A DNA stretch of 29,550 nucleotides from JAFAVZ01 sp036009105 (GCA_036009105.1 DASYMJ010000239.1:1-29550); one strand, 5' to 3'. Positions 11,373 to 20,081 are shown, numbered from the stretch's first letter. A program made the numbers and translations. The notes: a model not told the origin generated them from the letters alone.

Positions 11373-13310
11373 TCAATCAAAAGACAGATAGGTCTGGTCT
11401 TTCAAGCCCTTTTCATAGTCCTGGAGCAGGCGCATCCCTTCGCCGGGCCGCATCACATCGGCCTTGATGGCGGCATCGATCTGCTGCTTCATCCGCTTCT
11501 CCAGGTCGCGCCAGTCGTACTGGGTCATGGCCAGCACCTCGCCGATGGACTGCCCGGGGATCTCCTCCTCGATGTAGAAGCCGCTCTCCTCGTCCTCGTC
11601 CAGGAAAACGTGGACCTCGTTCACGCGGCCGAAGAGGTTGTGGATGTCGCCCATGATGTCCTGATAGGCGCCGGTGAGGAAGATGCCGAGGTAGTAGGGC
11701 TGGTCGCCGCGCAGGTCGTGCAGGGGGAGCGTCTCCCGGACGTCGTGCAGGTCGATGTACTTGGAGACCTTGCCGTCCGAGTCGCAGGTGATGTCCACCA
11801 GCGTCGACTCCAGCTGCGGCCGCTCGTTGAGGCGGTGAATGGGGACGATGGGGAAGAGCTGCCCCAGGGCCCAGTGGTCGAGGAGCGACTGGAAAACGGA
11901 GAAGTTGCAGATGTGCTGGTCGGCCAGCTCCAGCTGCAGGTTCTTCACGTCTTCCGGCACTTCCTCCGGATCCATCTTCTTCACCAGCTGGTCGATGCGC
12001 TCGGCGATCTGCCAGTAGAGCGATTCGACGCGCGCCTTCACGTCGAGCCCCAGCCGGCCGACCTCGAACTGGTTCTGAGCCAGCTCCTTGATCTGCGTCA
12101 GGTCGTGCCACGCCTCGGCCAGCTTCGACTCGGTCAGCGTCTGGTCGATCTCGATCAGCTCGCGCACGAACTTGTGATCGGCGGCCTTCACCTCGCGCGC
12201 CTCGAGCGGCGTCTTCTCGATCGCACCGAAGGCCTGCACCACGAGCACGGAGTGGTGCGCCACGATCGCCCGGCCCGACTCCGAGACGATGTTCGGATGC
12301 GGCACCTTCTCGTCGTCGCAGACATCCATGATGTTGTAGACCACGTCCCGCGCGTACTCGCCCACCGTGTAGTTCATGGAGGAGTGGAACGTGGAGCGCG
12401 AGCCGTCGTAGTCGATGGCCAGGCCACCGCCCACGTCGAGGTACTCCAGCGGATGGCCCATCTTGTGGAGCTTGGCGTAGTACATGGCCGCCTCGCGGAC
12501 GGCGCGCTTGATGGTGTGGATGTCCGGGATCTGCGAGCCGATGTGGAAGTGGAGGAGCTTGAAGGCGGGCTCCATCTTCGCCTCGCGCAGGATGTCGATG
12601 GCCTCCAGGATCTCCGCCGTGGAGAGGCCGAACTTCGCGTGCTCGCCGCCGGAGGTGGCCCACTTGCCGGCGCCCTTGGAGAGCAGCCGCACGCGCATGC
12701 CGATCCACGGCTCCACGTTCATCTCCGCGGCGATCTTCGTGATCTGCCGGATCTCGGAGAGCTTCTCCGCGATCACGATCACCTTCTTGCCCAGCCGCCG
12801 GCCGAGCATGGCCATGCGTATGTAGCTCGCGTCCTTGTAGCCGTTGCAGACGATGAGCGAGTCGGGATCCTGATGGATGGCCAGGCCGGCGAAGATCTCC
12901 GGCTTGGAGCCGACCTCCAGGCCGTAGTTGAACGGCTTGCCGGCGTCGAGGATCTCTTCGGCGACTTCCCGCAGCTGGTTCACCTTGATGGGAAACACGC
13001 CGCGGTAGACGCCCCGGTAGTTGTGCTCCGCGATGGCGCGCCCGAACGCGCCGTTGAGCGCCTCCACCCGATGCCGCAGCAGGTCCTGGAAGCGGATGAG
13101 GAGAGGCGTCTGCAGGTGCAGCTTCTGCGCTTCCGCCAGCGCATCGATGATCGGCACGGCCACGCCGTTCTGCGACGGCTGCACCGTGAGGTCGCCGTTC
13201 GCGTTGACGCCGAAGTAGCCGCCGCCCCAACGGTCGATCATGTAGAGGGAGGACGAGTCGTCGACCGTCCAGTCGTTGGTGGCGTCGAATTGCCGCGGGT
13301 TTGCTTCCAT
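11373..13310 (-). CDS. speA: Biosynthetic arginine decarboxylase
   Basis: PLP enzyme converting arginine to agmatine and CO2, the first step of the agmatine route to putrescine and spermidine. With the ATG at 13310 it has 645 residues, within the usual 630-660. It starts like the family (DWTVDDSSSLYMIDRWGGGYFGVN) and has the PLP lysine in GVFPIKVNQ (K109). The alanine-racemase-type barrel contains LDVGGGLAIDYDGS, and SESGRAIVAHHSVLV follows with the substrate- and cofactor-binding C-terminal half. The frame is open upstream to 13913 but that part is the antisense of the aldo/keto reductase region. It follows that gene by 23 bp, so co-transcription is likely. Confidence 0.96.
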   Translation of the reverse strand: MEANPRQFDATNDWTVDDSSSLYMIDRWGGGYFGVNANGDLTVQPSQNGVAVPIIDALAEAQKLHLQTPLLIRFQDLLRHRVEALNGAFGRAIAEHNYRGVYRGVFPIKVNQLREVAEEILDAGKPFNYGLEVGSKPEIFAGLAIHQDPDSLIVCNGYKDASYIRMAMLGRRLGKKVIVIAEKLSEIRQITKIAAEMNVEPWIGMRVRLLSKGAGKWATSGGEHAKFGLSTAEILEAIDILREAKMEPAFKLLHFHIGSQIPDIHTIKRAVREAAMYYAKLHKMGHPLEYLDVGGGLAIDYDGSRSTFHSSMNYTVGEYARDVVYNIMDVCDDEKVPHPNIVSESGRAIVAHHSVLVVQAFGAIEKTPLEAREVKAADHKFVRELIEIDQTLTESKLAEAWHDLTQIKELAQNQFEVGRLGLDVKARVESLYWQIAERIDQLVKKMDPEEVPEDVKNLQLELADQHICNFSVFQSLLDHWALGQLFPIVPIHRLNERPQLESTLVDITCDSDGKVSKYIDLHDVRETLPLHDLRGDQPYYLGIFLTGAYQDIMGDIHNLFGRVNEVHVFLDEDEESGFYIEEEIPGQSIGEVLAMTQYDWRDLEKRMKQQIDAAIKADVMRPGEGMRLLQDYEKGLKDQTYLSFD

Positions 13311-13333
13311 CGTTTCGCGCAGAATAAAGCAAA

Positions 13334-14170
13334 TCAGGCGCGGGAGAATTCTGAGTCGTCGATGCGCGCGATTTCGTCCGGCGCAAGGGTGATCTCCGCC
13401 GCCTTCGCGCTGTCCACGGCATGCTCGACCGTGCGCGCCGCCGGAATCGGAATCACCGTGCTCCCCTTCGAGCGCACCCAGGCGATGACCACCGCGTGCA
13501 CCGACGCCTCGTGCGCCGCGGCGATGGGCCAGAGCACGTCGAACTCCGGCAGCTTCTTGGCCAGCCTTCCTCCCCCCACCGGGCTGTACGCAAGGAATGC
13601 GATGCCTTCCCGCGCGCAGTGCTCCGCCACCGGGGCCGACTCGCGAAAGTAAGGATTGAGCCGGTTCTGCACGGAGACGATCTCCACGATGCTCCGCGCC
13701 TGCTCGATCTCCTTGATGGACACGTTGCTCAGGCCGACGTGCCGGATCTTCCCCTCGCGCTGCAGCTCGGCCAGCGTCTCCACGCTCTTCTGCAGCGGCA
13801 CGCGCGGATCGGGCGCGTGGAGCTGGTAGAGCCAGAGCTGCTCGGCGTTCAGCGCGCGCAGGCTCTTCTCGCATGCCTCGCGCAGGTGCTTCGGCGAGGC
13901 GTCGCTCGTCCACGCGCCGCGCGGGCGTCGCAACCCGCCTTTGGTCGCTACCCGCACGTCATCGCGGCCCTGCACCACCGAGGCGATGAGCCGCTCGTTG
14001 TGGCCGATGTCGGAGTCGTCGAGGCAGTAGACGTCCGCCGTATCGATGAGCGTCAGGCCGGCCTCGATGGCCGCCTGGATGACCCGCCGGCCGACGTCCT
14101 CCGGCGGGCGGCCCTGGATGGAGAGCGGCATGCCGCCGAAGCCGATGGGCGGGAGGTCTTGCAAGGTCAT
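13334..14170 (-). CDS. Aldo/keto reductase
   Basis: NAD(P)H-dependent oxidoreductase of the AKR superfamily, 278 residues with a TIM-barrel layout. The catalytic tetrad is visible: D43 and Y48 in IDTADVY, K77 in ATKGG and H118 in YQLHAPD. The cofactor-binding C-terminal region contains GSTVIPIPAARTVEHAVDS. The ATG at 14170 overlaps the stop of the PrdB-like gene (ATGA), so the two are translationally coupled and probably work together. The substrate cannot be read from the sequence. The frame extends upstream of 14170, but that segment has no AKR features. Confidence 0.93.
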   Translation of the reverse strand: MTLQDLPPIGFGGMPLSIQGRPPEDVGRRVIQAAIEAGLTLIDTADVYCLDDSDIGHNERLIASVVQGRDDVRVATKGGLRRPRGAWTSDASPKHLREACEKSLRALNAEQLWLYQLHAPDPRVPLQKSVETLAELQREGKIRHVGLSNVSIKEIEQARSIVEIVSVQNRLNPYFRESAPVAEHCAREGIAFLAYSPVGGGRLAKKLPEFDVLWPIAAAHEASVHAVVIAWVRSKGSTVIPIPAARTVEHAVDSAKAAEITLAPDEIARIDDSEFSRA

Positions 14171-14841
14171 GCGGAGACCACCCGGCCGGGAGGCACATCG
14201 CGCAGGAACATCTCCAGCGCGGCGCGGAGCACCTGTTTGTGCGTGGCGCGGTCGCCGGCGTGGCCGACGATGCGGCCGATCTCGCTCTGCCCGGTGGTCA
14301 TGGCGCGGGGCGGGCGGACGGACTCGGTGGCGGCGGGCGAGGCGCTGATGATGACCGTCGGCACGCCGCGCGCCTCGATCTCCCGCGCCAGGTTGCCGAT
14401 GGAACGGTGGCACGTCTCCGGGCAGCCGGCGGTCAGCACCACCAGCTTCGTCCTGGAGCGCTCCACCTTGTCCGCCAGCTCGGGGAACGTCTGCTCGTAC
14501 AGATCGCGCAGGCGCGTGGTGAAGCCGTAGCTGTAGTGCTTGTCGTTCACGCCGGCGATCACCCCCTCCGCCGCAAGCTCGCGCAACGAGTCGATGGGAA
14601 ACACGATGTTCGGATCGCCGTCCGCCTCGCTGTGGTCGTAGTGATGATGCGCGATGCGCAGCGTGCCGGCCTCGGTCGTGCCGGGGATGATGCGGTAGCT
14701 GATGTCGCCCGGATCCTCGCTCGGGTACGGCTCCTGATCGGGCAGGTAGACGCCCGTGGCCGAGACGAGCGTGACGATGGCCGTGGCCAGGTCCTTCTCG
14801 AACGGCGTGTAGGGGACACAGCGGCGTGAGATGTTCAGCAT
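14167..14841 (-). CDS. PrdB/GrdB-like (selenoprotein B reductase family) protein, cysteine version
   Basis: 224 residues. YTPFEKDLATAIVTLVSATGVYL, then RIAHHHYDHSEADGDPNIVFPIDSLRELAAEGVI and VLTAGCPETCHRS, are features I associate with the D-proline / glycine-betaine reductase selenoprotein B family. In PrdB the active-site motif has selenocysteine close to a Cys-His pair; here C140 and C144-H145 occupy that region, with no in-frame TGA. In aerobes these short homologues have no proven reaction, and true D-proline reductase would need other subunits not found here. It overlaps the aldo/keto reductase start by 4 bp and lies downstream of the predicted selenoprotein peroxiredoxin. No good ribosome-binding site is visible: a palindromic repeat begins 5 bp before the ATG. 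Confidence 0.7.
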   Translation of the reverse strand: MLNISRRCVPYTPFEKDLATAIVTLVSATGVYLPDQEPYPSEDPGDISYRIIPGTTEAGTLRIAHHHYDHSEADGDPNIVFPIDSLRELAAEGVIAGVNDKHYSYGFTTRLRDLYEQTFPELADKVERSRTKLVVLTAGCPETCHRSIGNLAREIEARGVPTVIISASPAATESVRPPRAMTTGQSEIGRIVGHAGDRATHKQVLRAALEMFLRDVPPGRVVSA

Positions 14842-14845
14842 AAGA

Positions 14846-14919
14846 AGTTGTCGGTTATCAGTTGTCGGTTGTCAGTAGGTTTCGGCGAGACTGCACGGAC
14901 AACCGACAACTGACAACTG
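14846..14919. repeat. GTTGTCGGTTATCAG-type inverted repeat
   Basis: The left arm (14846-14876) contains GTTGTCGG, TTATCA and GTTGTCGG units. The right arm (14899-14919) is ACAACCGACAACTGACAACTG in content, pairing with the left over about 16 bp with one mismatch. It separates the PrdB-like gene from the peroxiredoxin upstream of it and ends 5 bp before the PrdB-like start codon. Confidence 0.8.
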
Positions 14920-14923
14920 TTTC

Positions 14924-14954
14924 GTGCGGCGGGCCCGTGGACGGCCCGCCGCAC
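14924..14954. terminator. Strong hairpin after the peroxiredoxin gene
   Basis: A perfect 12-bp stem GTGCGGCGGGCC (14924-14935) / GGCCCGCCGCAC (14943-14954) with a 7-base loop, starting 4 bases past the peroxiredoxin stop on the minus strand. There is no T-tract, so termination without Rho is uncertain; it may instead stabilise the mRNA 3' end. Confidence 0.55.
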
Positions 14955-14958
14955 GGGA

Positions 14959-15471
14959 TTACTGCAGCTCGCGAAGGACGTCGAGGATTTGCGCGTTCTC
15001 CGGCGCCTCGGAGATGTCGTGCACGTCGATGTAGCGCACGATGCCCTCCTTGTCGACGACGACGATGGCGCGCTCGCAGATCCCCTTGTCCTCTTTCCAG
15101 ACGCCGTACTTCTGCGACACTTCACCCTTCGGATGAAAGTCGGCCAGCAGAGGATACCGCTCGATGTTGCCGAGCGATCTTGCGAACGCTACGTGGGAAG
15201 GAACACTGTCCACCGATATGCCCACGACCTGGGCATCATACCGTTCAAAGTCGGCCATCTCGGCCTCATATCCCGGCATCTGGACGGTTCAGACAGGAGT
15301 CCAGTCGAGGGGGTAAAACACGAGCACTACGTTCTTCTTGCCCCGCAGGTCGCTGAGCTTGAACTTCTCTCCGCCGCGATGACCGGGTAGCGTGAAGTCG
15401 GGGGCCTGGTCGCCCACCTTCAGCGTCTCGGTCTCGCTCGCAACGGATTTTCTGCCGACGCTGACTGCCAT
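14959..15471 (-). CDS. Peroxiredoxin with predicted selenocysteine at the peroxidatic site (UGA recoding)
   Basis: Thiol peroxidase of the AhpC/TSA (Prx) family, 170 residues if TGA is read through. The N-terminal part (VGDQAPDFTLPGHRGGEKFKLSDLRG, then VVLVFYPLDWTPV) runs to codon 60. Codon 61 is TGA at 15289-15291, exactly where FYP-x-DWTPxCT proteins have the peroxidatic Cys. The frame then continues without a break: TVQMPGYEAEM, VVGISVDS, YGVWKEDKGICERA, VVVDKEGIVRY and on to TAA. Homology on both sides of one TGA at the active site points to selenocysteine, not decay. C132 (GICERA) could act as resolving residue. AAGGAGGA precedes the ATG at 15471. Just after the UGA, GCC/GGC and GGCC/GGCC pairings could form a bacterial SECIS hairpin, but neither is strong. 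It is the second gene after a small lipoprotein and may be annotated elsewhere as two fragments. Confidence 0.82.
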
Positions 15472-15530
15472 TCGGAGATCCTCCTTTTTCCGCGATGTCC
15501 GCGCCCGGCGTCCACGGCCCGGCGCGATCT

Positions 15531-15812
15531 TCAATGTCTGGTCGTCGTGGTGGCGGTCGTCTCGGTGACCGTCGTCGTTTTGTCCTGCGCCTGGCGGCCC
15601 GCCTTCTGCAGCGCGGTCCCGGTCGCCACGGCCGCCCTTCCGGCGCTCTGCCTGACCTGCTCGCCCACCACCTTCGCCTGCTCCCTGGCCTTCTCCGCCG
15701 CCGCCTTCGCTTCCGGCGTCGGGGTGACCACCTTGTATGTATCCTCCCCGGTCTTCTCCACCCTGCAACTGCATGCAAGCAAGGCGGCCGCGAGAATCAG
15801 TGACTTCTTCAT
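15531..15812 (-). CDS. Small Ala/Lys/Thr-rich lipoprotein
   Basis: 93 residues. MKKSLILAAALLACSC is a lipoprotein signal with a lipobox at LLAC (C14; C16 close by). After TGEDTYKVVTPTPEA comes a long amphipathic helix rich in Ala, Lys, Gln and Val (AAAEKAREQAKVVGEQVRQSAG), then a Thr-rich tail ending TTTTRH. This resembles LEA/apolipoprotein-like envelope proteins, without a defined family. The ATG at 15812 has GGAGG 6 bp upstream and is preferred over earlier in-frame starts to 15875. The gene is divergent from hslO and lies 59 bp upstream of the peroxiredoxin. Confidence 0.75.
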   Translation of the reverse strand: MKKSLILAAALLACSCRVEKTGEDTYKVVTPTPEAKAAAEKAREQAKVVGEQVRQSAGRAAVATGTALQKAGRQAQDKTTTVTETTATTTTRH

Positions 15813-15873
15813 CGGAACCTCCGCTGCCTCAGCATGGAAGCAAGCGCCGAGCCGGAGCGTTTTGCGCAGTTCC

Positions 15874-16755
15874 ATGACGGACCAGGACAGACTGATTCAG
15901 GGGATGGCCGAGAACGGCGATTTCCGCATCCTCGCCGCGCAGACGACGCGCACCGTCGAGACCGCCCGCGAGCTGCTCGACCTCGCCCCGGTCGCCACCG
16001 ACGCCCTCGGCCGCGCCCTCACCGGCTCGCTGTTGCTGGCGCGCCTGCTCGACAAACATGTGAAGAGCCAGTACGTGACGCTGCGCTTCGAAGGCGACGG
16101 CCCCCTCGGCGTGATGATCGCGGAAGGCACCGTCGCCGGCCACGCGCGCGGCTACGTGGAGAACGGCGTTCCGGAAGACCCTTCGCTCGACGTCCCGCGC
16201 GCCATCGGCCACGGCCGGCTCACCGTGATCCGCGGCACGCCGCCGGTCGGCAGACCCTACACCTCGCAGCTGACCCTGGGCGGCAGCGGCGTGGCGCAGG
16301 AGCTCACCCGCTACCTCCTCCACTCCGAACAGATCAACTCCGCCGTCCTCCTCGGCGTGCTCAACCGGCGGGAAGGCGTCGCCGCCGCGGGCGGCATCAT
16401 CATCCAGACCTTTCCTCACGCGACGGAGGAGTCGATCGCCCGCGTCGAGGCTCACATCAAGGAGGCGCCGCCGCTCTCCACGCTGCTCGAGAAGATGCCG
16501 ATCGAGGACGTCGTCGCCCAGGTCCTGCACGGCCTCCACTACAAGCAGCTCGACGGCAGCTTCAACGTGCCGCTCAGCTACACCTGCCCCTGCAGCCGCG
16601 AGCGCGCCCTCGCGCCGCTGCAGCTTTTCTCCCCCGAGGAGCTCGGCGAGATGATCGATGAAGGGGGCACCGAGGTGGTCTGCCAGTTCTGCGGCCGCAA
16701 GTACACCTTCGGGGTGGATGATCTGATGTCGTTGCATGCCGTGCCGGATGCGTGA
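15874..16755 (+). CDS. hslO: Redox-regulated chaperone Hsp33
   Basis: Holdase chaperone activated by oxidative unfolding of its C-terminal zinc domain. The 293 residues match the usual ~290. The N-terminal substrate-binding core starts at RLIQGMAENGDFRILAAQTT. The zinc ligands are C238 and C240 (CPC) and C270 and C273 (CQFC), the canonical CxC...CxxC redox switch. I use the ATG at 15874 since MTDQDRLIQG matches the family start; the frame is open back to 15547 across the lipoprotein's antisense strand. It is divergent from the lipoprotein-peroxiredoxin run, so two oxidative-stress functions share a 61-bp spacer. A heptad repeat array follows the stop codon. Confidence 0.96.
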   Translation: MTDQDRLIQGMAENGDFRILAAQTTRTVETARELLDLAPVATDALGRALTGSLLLARLLDKHVKSQYVTLRFEGDGPLGVMIAEGTVAGHARGYVENGVPEDPSLDVPRAIGHGRLTVIRGTPPVGRPYTSQLTLGGSGVAQELTRYLLHSEQINSAVLLGVLNRREGVAAAGGIIIQTFPHATEESIARVEAHIKEAPPLSTLLEKMPIEDVVAQVLHGLHYKQLDGSFNVPLSYTCPCSRERALAPLQLFSPEELGEMIDEGGTEVVCQFCGRKYTFGVDDLMSLHAVPDA

Positions 16756-16756
16756 C

Positions 16757-16793
16757 GGCGATCGGCGATCAGCGATCGGCGATCGGCGATCAG
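16757..16793. repeat. Short tandem array of GATCGGC heptads
   Basis: Four GATC(G/A)GC units and a partial fifth run head to tail from 16760 to 16793, just after the hslO stop. Because GATC is its own complement the array can also fold back on itself. Confidence 0.8.
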
Positions 16794-16820
16794 GAGAACG
16801 AAGGGGCATTGGTTCTCCTG
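16791..16820. terminator. Hairpin between hslO and fabH
   Basis: Perfect 9-bp stem CAGGAGAAC (16791-16799) / GTTCTCCTG (16812-16820) with a 12-base loop, directly after the heptad array and 29 bases before the fabH start. No T-tract follows, so function as a terminator is uncertain; it could also affect fabH translation. Confidence 0.4.
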
Positions 16821-16849
16821 CTCGCTGCCCGCTGTATGCTGCTCGCTCT

Positions 16850-17908
16850 ATGCGAAGCATCATCACCGGCTCGGGCATCGGCATCCCGAAGAACCTGGTC
16901 AGGAACGAAGTCCTCGGGCGGATCATGGATACGTCCGACGAGTGGATCCGGACGCGCAGCGGGATCGAGCAGCGCTACTACGCCGAGCCGGGTGAAGGCT
17001 CCGCCGAGCTGGGGATGATCGCGGCGCGCAATGCGCTCGCGGCGGCGGAGCGGGAGACGGGGGACATCGATGCGCTCGTCTTCGCCACCATGACGCCGAA
17101 CTACTTCTTCCCCGGCAACGGGCCGGTGATGCAGGCCAAGATGGGCTTCGGCGAGATCCCCACCTTCGACATCCGCCAGCAGTGCTCCGGCTTCCTCTAC
17201 GGCCTCGACCTGGCTGACTCCCTCATCCGCAGCGGCAAGCACCGCCGCGTGCTGCTCGTCGGTGCCGAGGTGCATACGCCGTTCATGCCGTGGGAGAAAG
17301 GGTGGGACATCACCATCGGCCGCGGCACGGGCGAGATCTCGCCGGAGGACTACGCGGCGAACACGGCGATCCGGGACCGCACCGTGCTCTTCGGCGACGG
17401 CGCCGGAGCGGTGGTGGTGGAGGCTTCGGAGAACGGCGAGCGGGGCCTGCTGGCCACCAAGCTGTTCACGGACGGGAGCAACATCGAGGCGCTGTACGTG
17501 CCGGGCGTGGGCTTCCGGAAGCGGCCGTACGTGAGCAACGAGCAGATTGCGGCCGGCGATCCCATCCCGGTGATGGAAGGCCGCGCCGTGTTCAAGGAAG
17601 CCGTCTCGCGGATGCCCGCCGCGGTGCGCGCCGTTTGCGCCGAGGCGGGGATGAAGATCGAGGACATCGACGTGCTCCTCATCCACCAGGCGAACCTGAG
17701 GATCGTGGAGGGGGTGGCGAAGCAGCTGGGCTTGGCGGCGGAGAAAGTGCCGCACAACATCGAGCGCTACGGCAACACCACGGCGGGGACGCTGCCCATC
17801 CTCTATCACGAGTGCGTGGTGGAAGGGCGCATCCGGCCGGGCATGCTGGTCTGCTTCACCGCGCTGGGGTCGGGACTGCACTGGGGCGCGGCGCTGTACC
17901 GGGCGTGA
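16850..17908 (+). CDS. fabH: Beta-ketoacyl-ACP synthase III
   Basis: Condensing enzyme that starts fatty-acid synthesis by joining acyl-CoA with malonyl-ACP. The 352 residues start at ATG 16850 (MRSIITGSGIGIPKNLV). The catalytic triad is intact: C112 in QQCSGF, H279 in IHQAN and N309 in YGNTTAG. FGDGAGAVVV (181-190) is the family's glycine-rich segment. About 25 residues (142-170, MPWEKGWDITIGRGTGEISPEDYAA region) sit before that segment and make it longer than the ~317-residue E. coli enzyme; related long versions exist in the KAS III family. Acyl-chain preference cannot be read. Upstream in-frame codons back to 16736 are repeat sequence and not part of the protein. The gene is followed directly by a REPIN. 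Confidence 0.93.
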   Translation: MRSIITGSGIGIPKNLVRNEVLGRIMDTSDEWIRTRSGIEQRYYAEPGEGSAELGMIAARNALAAAERETGDIDALVFATMTPNYFFPGNGPVMQAKMGFGEIPTFDIRQQCSGFLYGLDLADSLIRSGKHRRVLLVGAEVHTPFMPWEKGWDITIGRGTGEISPEDYAANTAIRDRTVLFGDGAGAVVVEASENGERGLLATKLFTDGSNIEALYVPGVGFRKRPYVSNEQIAAGDPIPVMEGRAVFKEAVSRMPAAVRAVCAEAGMKIEDIDVLLIHQANLRIVEGVAKQLGLAAEKVPHNIERYGNTTAGTLPILYHECVVEGRIRPGMLVCFTALGSGLHWGAALYRA

Positions 17909-17911
17909 AAA

Positions 17912-17975
17912 TGTAGGGCCGGCTCTCAGCCGGCCATCGTCTCTTTACTGCGGCCGGCTGAGAGCCGGCCCTACA
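17912..17975. repeat. REPIN-like inverted pair between fabH and a convergent gene
   Basis: TGTAG plus GGGCCGGCT-type palindrome (17912-17935), an 18-base spacer, then its inverse ending CCCTACA (17952-17975). The inner ends lack one C/G compared with the other copies. It fills the junction between fabH and the convergent membrane protein gene, 4 and 3 bases from the two stop codons. Confidence 0.92.
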
Positions 17976-17978
17976 TTT

Positions 17979-18431
17979 TCAGTCGCGCAGGTACGTTTCC
18001 ATCAGCCGCGCGTTCTCATCCATCGCTTTGATCTGCACCCAATAGGCGCGGCCGTACATCACCAGCGTGGCGAAGGCGAGGGCGAGGTGCAGCCAGTGGG
18101 GCGTCTTGCCGCTGGCGACGCCGCCGCCCATGATGAAGGTCACCATCAGCACGATCATCGCGTAGAGGGCGGCGGGGAAGACCCGCGACTTGAAGTCCTT
18201 GGTGCGCTGCACCACCGCCGCGTCGTTGTTCGACTTCTCCTTGATCTCCTTTCCCGTGCCGATGAAGAAGAACATCGTCATGGACTGGGAGAAGAGGCCG
18301 ACCACCACCGTGGCCAGGGCGAAAAAGATGTGCTGCGCGTAGTGGCCGGGGGCGGCGAGAAAGCCCACCACCATCGAGGAGAGGAGGCCGGCGATGGTGA
18401 GCAGCGTGGTGATCAACAGGAATTGGGCCAT
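17979..18431 (-). CDS. Four-helix membrane protein of unknown function
   Basis: 150 residues with about four hydrophobic segments: FLLITTLLTIAGLLSSMVVGFL, HIFFALATVVVGLFSQSMTMFFFIG, VFPAALYAMIVLMVTFIMGGG and WLHLALAFATLVMYGRAYWV. A charged loop KEIKEKSNNDAAVVQRTKDFKSR lies in the middle, and the tail is acidic. I do not recognise a named family. The start at 18431 begins the first helix; an upstream in-frame GTG-type extension to 18470 would overlap purM. It is divergent from purM with only 10 bp between the start codons, so their promoters must overlap each other's coding regions. Confidence 0.8.
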   Translation of the reverse strand: MAQFLLITTLLTIAGLLSSMVVGFLAAPGHYAQHIFFALATVVVGLFSQSMTMFFFIGTGKEIKEKSNNDAAVVQRTKDFKSRVFPAALYAMIVLMVTFIMGGGVASGKTPHWLHLALAFATLVMYGRAYWVQIKAMDENARLMETYLRD

Positions 18432-18441
18432 CGGGAGCGCA

Positions 18442-19520
<1,079 letters not shown>

Positions 19521-19524
<4 letters not shown>

Positions 19525-20081
19525 AGCTCGCCGTGCTGCTCTCGGGCCGCGGCTCGAATTTCGCGGCCATCCATCAGGCCATCGCGGACGGCCGCCTCTC
19601 CGCCCGCATCGTGGTGGTGCTCTCCAACCGCGCCGATGCTTTGGGCATCGTGAACGCGCGCCAATGGGGCTATGACACGTACGTGCTCGAGCATCGCGCT
19701 CATCCGACGCGCGCCGCACACGAGGAGGAGGTGCTGCGTGTGCTCGCCTTGCACGAGCCGGACTACATCACGCTTGCGGGATACATGCGGCTGCTCAGCC
19801 CCGCTTTCGTGGCCGCGTACCCCAACCGCATCCTCAACATTCACCCCTCGCTGTTGCCGTCGTTTCCCGGCGTGGATGCGCAGGCGCAGGCACTTGCGCA
19901 TGGGGTGAAGGTGTCCGGCTGCACGGTGCACCTCGTGGACGAGAACCTCGACGCCGGCCCGATCCTGGTGCAGAGATGCGTGCCGGTGCGGGAGGGGGAC
20001 ACGGTGGAGACGCTGTCGGCCCGGATCCTGGAGCAGGAGCACGTGGCATACGTGGAAGCGCTGCAGAATCTCAAAATGTAG
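19521..20081 (+). CDS. purN: Phosphoribosylglycinamide formyltransferase
   Basis: Transfers the formyl group of 10-formyl-THF to GAR in purine synthesis. 186 residues: LLSGRGSNF at the phosphate-binding loop, catalytic N106 and H108 in NIHPSLLPSFPG, and D144 in LDAGPI. The start overlaps the purM stop (ATGA). The C-terminus ends EHVAYVEALQNLKM, slightly shorter than usual, with the last Met and the TAG supplied by the REPIN that begins at 20077. The catalytic core is complete, so the enzyme is expected to be active. Confidence 0.96.

Noticed and set aside
11610..13652. A 680-codon plus-strand frame opposite speA
   Set aside because: Low-complexity antisense translation with no family motifs; speA explains the region. 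The same holds for long frames opposite prfC (640-2019), the glycosyltransferase (2583-3842), the ABC exporter (21685-23226), the LVIVD gene (24555-25925) and polX (27164-28357).
14959..15471. Peroxiredoxin as a pseudogene split by a stop
   Set aside because: There is a single TGA, in frame, exactly at the peroxidatic Cys position, with no other damage and normal start, stop and ribosome-binding site; selenocysteine is the simpler reading, pending a check for Sec machinery.
16736..16849. N-terminal extension of FabH from 16736
   Set aside because: The extra 38 codons translate the heptad repeat and hairpin and overlap the end of hslO; the ATG at 16850 matches the family start.
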